The position numbers and the translations under genes are program-made. The notes below the pieces were generated by a model. It was not told where the DNA came from, searched no databases, and saw nothing but the letters and a program-made list of their open reading frames with translations. Below, piece by piece: positions 62,307-64,000 of a stretch of 64,000 nucleotides of DNA (its first letter is position 1; the number at the start of each line of letters is the position of its first letter). Source of the DNA: Desulfatitalea tepidiphila (GTDB lineage: Bacteria; Desulfobacterota; Desulfobacteria; Desulfobacterales; Desulfosarcinaceae); NCBI RefSeq assembly GCF_001293685.1, contig NZ_BCAG01000003.1:1364001-1428000 (forward strand). The letters run 5' to 3'.

Positions 62307-64000
62307 TGTGGTTTGTTGCGTTCGTTGCATCGTGGATCATAAGCGGCATCGTCAACGCTATGATCGGAGAGGACGAGCGGGCGGACGAGGGCGGGCTGCA
62401 GGTGAACCCGCGAAGCACGTCGGAGATCGTGCCGTTGATCTATGGCCGGATCAAGACGAAGAAGATCAACACCCCGTACATGGCAAGCGGCGGCAACGAG
62501 AATAAATACGTTTTCATCATAGGAGAGATCGGGGAGGGGCCGATTCACGGCATTGTGCGACAGGACGGGAGCACGTTCACGTCGGCGGGCACGCAGTTTC
62601 CGGGCACGAACCCGCCGCTCCTGTACCTCGACGGCGAGCTGTGGACGGACAAATGGGGCCCCGATTTCGTTTACGCGGAGTTTTTCAAGGGCACGGCGGC
62701 ACAGGGCGTTTGTTCGACGCTGCACGCGGCGAAGCCGGAGTGGAACGACCCGAAAAGACACACGGCTTATATCTTTCTGCGGTTGAAATACGATCTGAAC
62801 AAATGGGTCACGGTCCCGAAGATATCGCTCGTTGTGGACGGGTTGGAAGTGTTCGACCCGGCGGCGGCCACGGTGGGGTTTTCGGACAATTTCGCGCTGA
62901 TGGCCTATGACATGCTGACGAGGCCGAGCACGCGCGGGGGGTTGGGCCTGGATGCGTGGTTCGGGCCGGTGCCGGAGAGCCCGCGGGTGAACGTGGCGAG
63001 CGTCGAAGCGGCGCGGGCGTATTGCGAGGCAAAGGGTTGGACGGGCGGATTGATCATCGACGAGGATCAGTACTTTTCGGAAAATTTTCAGCTGGTGCTC
63101 AACTGCTTCAGGGGCGAGGCGATCAACAGCGACAATCAGGTCAAGATCAAGTTCCGGGATCTGAATTACGAGACGCCGGTCATCGATATCACGGAGGCGG
63201 ATTTCGTCGAAAAGGACGGGCGAACGACCTTGAAGATCAGGCCGACGGCGGATCTGTTCGATTTGCCGAACGCGATCGATGCGGTTTTCTACAACGCGGA
63301 CAAGCGGTATGCGGAGGACACGTTCGTCAAGACGGATCAGGACGCGGTCGCGAGCGATGGCGATTTGCGCAAGCTGACGAAAAGGATCCCCGGCTTGAAC
63401 ACGCTGGCGAAGTTGCAGCCGATGGCGAACTACTATTTGGAGCGGGCGCGGTTCGGTCATTTGGCGGAAGGGAGCCTGGCGGACAGGTTTTTCGCGCTGG
63501 AAGCGGTGGACGTCGTCAGGTTGACCCATTCAATGCCGGGGTGGGTCGACCGGTATATGCGGGTGCGGCAGGTCGGCGTCGGTGCGGGCAATGTGGTGTC
63601 GATCGAGCTGGAGGAGGAACTGCAGACGCTTTATGACGACGCCTACAACCCGAGCCAGATCACATGGTACCGAACGACGTTGCCCGATCCGACGGCGGAG
63701 GTGCCGAGCGTGATCAATGCGGCCATCGAGGAGGAGCTGTACAGCTTCAGGGGGCGGTCGTACACGCGGCTGGTGATCGGGTTCGATCAGCCGGCCGGTT
63801 ACCCGTTTTGGGGCGGGCGCGGAAATCTGGTTGAGGATCGGCGCAGGCGGCGCGTGGGGGAAGATGACGGACAGCCGTGACGGGTACGTGCTCGAAGCGG
63901 TCGAGGAGGGGCAGACCTATTACTTCAAGGTCGTGTCGACGAACATTTGGGGCGGGTCGGAGAATTTCGACGTCGCGGTGCAGTTGGAGCGCACGGTGTT
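62306..64000 (+). CDS. Central tail/fibre protein (gpJ-like), frameshifted and cut by window end
   Basis: The first 500 residues resemble the N-terminal hub domains of phage gpJ/megatron proteins: SEIVPLIYGRIKTKKINTPY, VFIIGEIGEGPIHGI, and VRQVGVGAGNVVSIELEEEL. An N-terminal hydrophobic segment (MWFVAFVASWIISGIV) is present. The frame ends at 63880, but near 63811-63821 another frame continues AEIWLRIGAGGAWGKM and DGYVLEAVEEGQTYYF, an FN3-like domain, and is open to the last base. One base too many in the G-rich run explains this. The true gene extends beyond the window. Confidence 0.8.

Overview
The window joins about 27 kb of Gram-negative bacterial chromosome to about 36 kb of an integrated siphovirus-type prophage that runs off the right edge. 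The chromosome part carries lpxD, a homodimeric-type pyruvate dehydrogenase operon, large PAS/histidine-kinase/receiver hybrids (one with a c-type haem motif), UspA, SYLF and UPF0182 proteins. That mixture and the moderate GC content are most like a sulfate-reducing Desulfobacterota (deltaproteobacterium). This assignment is inferred from family resemblance; no rRNA is present to confirm it.

Layout, 1-27.4 kb (host): truncated hslO; a leftward Nudix/TPR pair; SYLF lipid-binding protein; a two-gene envelope unit whose large member has a 120-bp tandem repeat; hybrid kinase; orphan DNA methyltransferase; UPF0182 membrane protein; pgm; the aceE-aceF-lpdA operon; uspA; lpxD; a SpoIIAA-like protein; a haem-sensing hybrid kinase; tRNA-Arg(ACG) divergent from tadA, whose product edits that tRNA; purA split by a one-base frameshift in an A8 run; and tRNA-Pro(CGG) with its terminator.

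Layout, 27.5-33.2 kb (cassette-like region): seven leftward AT-rich genes (RelA/SpoT alarmone synthetase, membrane protein, zinc ribbon, two lipoproteins, a helical protein and a HEPN-like protein). Five of them end in a 59-73 bp imperfect inverted repeat with the anatomy of integron attC sites: outer AAC...GTT boxes, a 4-5 nt unpaired spacer, an inner stem with an extra base, and the gene's stop codon in or next to the outer box. No integron integrase is present. The neighbouring recombinase (33.2-34.3 kb) is phage-type. The array therefore looks like attC cassettes without IntI (a CALIN), lying between tRNA-Pro and the prophage integrase.

Layout, 34.3-64 kb (prophage): a divergent repressor/Cro switch with operators; CII-like regulator; small early genes; a RecE-like nuclease and RecT-like annealing protein; a DUF1376 replication protein; a RuvC-like resolvase; four 26-bp iteron-like repeats; a ParB-domain protein and a TET-associated-type glycosyltransferase, which suggest DNA-base hypermodification; small and large (GpA) terminase; an AT-rich cargo block with a GHKL-ATPase/Shedu-like nuclease and a SIR2-domain protein; then lambda-type portal, fused HK97 protease-capsid protein, tail tube, tail chaperones with a canonical A-AAA-AAC frameshift site, tape measure, distal tail, Fe-S-type hub and the start of the central tail/fibre protein. 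The last gene carries a one-base frameshift close to the window edge. Head and tail genes overlap by ATGA or TGATG and read as one late operon.
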